Assembly (NCBI GenBank): GCA_003217965.1
Contig: QHNB01000125.1
Span: 1 to 6,968, forward strand
Reading direction: 5' to 3'
Source: Verrucomicrobiota bacterium
Lineage (GTDB): Bacteria > Verrucomicrobiota > Verrucomicrobiia > Chthoniobacterales > UBA10450
DNA: 6,968 bases
Numbering within the stretch: the first letter of the stretch is position 1; the number at the start of each line of letters is the position of its first letter. Shown in pieces: positions 5,920 through 6,968 of this stretch. The translations under genes were made by a program, and so were the position numbers. Below the pieces are notes generated by a model. The model ran no database searches. It was not told the DNA's origin and saw only the letters and a program-made list of their open reading frames with translations.

Positions 5920-6968
5920 CGACGGCACGCATTGCTCCTGGCTCTGGTCGCAACACTTAGCCCGATCGATCTGCGCGGCCAAAGCGCCGTCGATGTCACA
6001 CCGCCAGAGCAACGTGGTCGCGAGCGGAAGGTGGTCGAGCGGGAACAGAAAAAGCGTGCCGAAAGAACAGACGTTGAGATCCGAGGTGCGACTGCCTTCA
6101 AGGAAAATGAACTGCGTACGATCTTAAAGGAGCAAATCGCCACCATCCATGATTTCGGGTTAACGCCGGCCCGCGCCGATGACACCGCCTTTTTCCTCGA
6201 ACTTTTTTATCGCAAACACGGTTACGCCAAAGTGAATGTCCATTACTCGATCGAGAGCGGATCACGTCTCGTGCTCGACGTGACCGAAGGACCACAAGCT
6301 CAGCTCGCGTCGATTAATTTCGTCGGCAATACACATGTCCCCGCCAGCCAACTCTTCGAATATGCCGTCGGTCCGACGCGGGAACGGTACTCGCGGCTGC
6401 AAGTCACGTTGCCTTTTGTCGCCGCGGATGTGCAGGAGGGTGCCGATCTGGTTCGTCGCTATTACGTCAATGAAGGCTATCTGGACGCTGTCGTCGATGC
6501 TCCGCAATTTCGGTTCAGTGAAAACGGTGCCCGCGTCGACGTAACAATTCCCGTGCACGAGGGCCGGCAATATTTTTTCGGCGAGCTTCGATTTAACGGC
6601 AACACCGTTTACGGAGCTCAGGCGTTGCGCGGGCAAATGCTCGACCTGCTCTCCCAACCTTACACCGACCGGCGCGTCGATGACATTTCGCGGCGGTTGC
6701 AGGCCTACTTCAAAGCCCGCGGTTATTATGCGGTCAAAGTCGAAGCCGCGGGCGAGCCGGACGAATCCAGCGACGGACACGTTCCGGTGACGGTCACGAT
6801 CTCGCCCGGCCCGATTTATCGATTTGACGGAGTTTCCATTAAAGGCTTGGAGCGGTTGCGACCCAGCTATATCCGTAACCGGTTTGCCTCCCTCAACGGC
6901 AAAACTTACAGCCCGGATATGCTCGATGAAAAATTTCGCGAGCTGATGCGGACCGGGCTTTTCCAGGT
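5917..6968 (+). CDS. Omp85-family outer-membrane assembly protein (TamA/BamA-like), N-terminal POTRA part (3' truncated by window)
   Basis: The frame is open from ATG 5917 through the end of the window (350 codons plus two bases). A signal peptide is visible: MRRH, a hydrophobic run ALLLALVATL, then a likely cleavage near LRG/QS at about residue 22. A highly charged linker follows at about 27-50 (RGRERKVVEREQKKRAER). POTRA domains then occur in series: about 51-125 (starts VEIRGATAF, includes YRKHGYAKVNV), 129-217 (INFVGNTHV, YYVNEGYLDAVV, EGRQY), 219-300 (LRFNGNTVY, YFKARGYYAVKV, SPGPIY), and a fourth from about 301 (VSIKGLERL to the RTGLFQ end). The strand-helix-helix-strand-strand pattern with NG(N)T and GY(Y/L) positions is diagnostic for POTRA. 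In the family these periplasmic domains dock substrates and partner proteins, while a C-terminal 16-strand barrel lies in the outer membrane; that barrel is outside the window. The position directly after a TamB-like gene favours a TamA-type partner over the housekeeping BamA, but the POTRA count (four or more; TamA has three, BamA five) leaves this open. Confidence 0.9.
   Translation, partial: MRRHALLLALVATLSPIDLRGQSAVDVTPPEQRGRERKVVEREQKKRAERTDVEIRGATAFKENELRTILKEQIATIHDFGLTPARADDTAFFLELFYRKHGYAKVNVHYSIESGSRLVLDVTEGPQAQLASINFVGNTHVPASQLFEYAVGPTRERYSRLQVTLPFVAADVQEGADLVRRYYVNEGYLDAVVDAPQFRFSENGARVDVTIPVHEGRQYFFGELRFNGNTVYGAQALRGQMLDLLSQPYTDRRVDDISRRLQAYFKARGYYAVKVEAAGEPDESSDGHVPVTVTISPGPIYRFDGVSIKGLERLRPSYIRNRFASLNGKTYSPDMLDEKFRELMRTGLFQ

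Noticed and set aside
6262..6780. Minus-strand 172-residue open frame opposite the POTRA domains
   Set aside because: The plus-strand frame has clear repeated POTRA signatures and a signal peptide; the minus frame is a mirror of it.

Overview
The window reads as chromosomal sequence of a Gram-negative (diderm) bacterium. It carries two outer-membrane biogenesis genes, a TamB-like AsmA-family protein and a POTRA-domain Omp85 protein. The moderately high GC content, the frequent lack of clear Shine-Dalgarno sequences, the use of GTG starts, and an orphan-looking anti-sigma-like gene beside an envelope operon would suit Verrucomicrobia or a relative from the PVC group. That placement is an impression from composition and protein style, not a demonstrated assignment.

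Layout: (1) Positions 3-569, plus strand, hold the C-terminal part of a cation diffusion facilitator (CDF) metal exporter; its N-terminus lies outside the window. (2) Convergent to it, after an 18-base gap, are two minus-strand genes sharing a 4-base ATGA overlap. The upstream one is a single-pass membrane protein resembling an anti-sigma factor (1268-1951, possibly from 1993). The downstream one is a nucleoside phosphorylase-superfamily nucleosidase (588-1271). (3) A short divergent intergenic region (about 1952-2045) separates these from a plus-strand pair. (4) This pair is a 1289-residue TamB-like protein (2046-5915) and, one base after its stop, an Omp85/TamA/BamA-like protein (5917 to the window end). 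Only the signal peptide and about four POTRA domains of the latter are visible; the beta-barrel lies beyond the window.

How the genes work together: the TamB-like and Omp85-like proteins are expected to act as a pair. An inner-membrane-anchored periplasmic bridge would serve an outer-membrane barrel in protein insertion and/or lipid transport. The gene order is tamB-like then barrel, the reverse of the proteobacterial tamA-tamB order. The anti-sigma-like protein is divergent from this operon and could link envelope state to transcription, but no sigma factor gene is present here and the link is inference. The nucleosidase is probably cytoplasmic salvage or cofactor metabolism; its exact substrate cannot be settled from sequence alone.

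No tRNA, rRNA, CRISPR array, insertion sequence or convincing terminator was recognised. The remaining open frames in the window are shadows of these five genes. I found no clear evidence of a wholly new system. The most unusual points are the zinc-less, cysteine-free anti-sigma-like protein coupled to a nucleosidase, and the reversed TamB/Omp85 operon.
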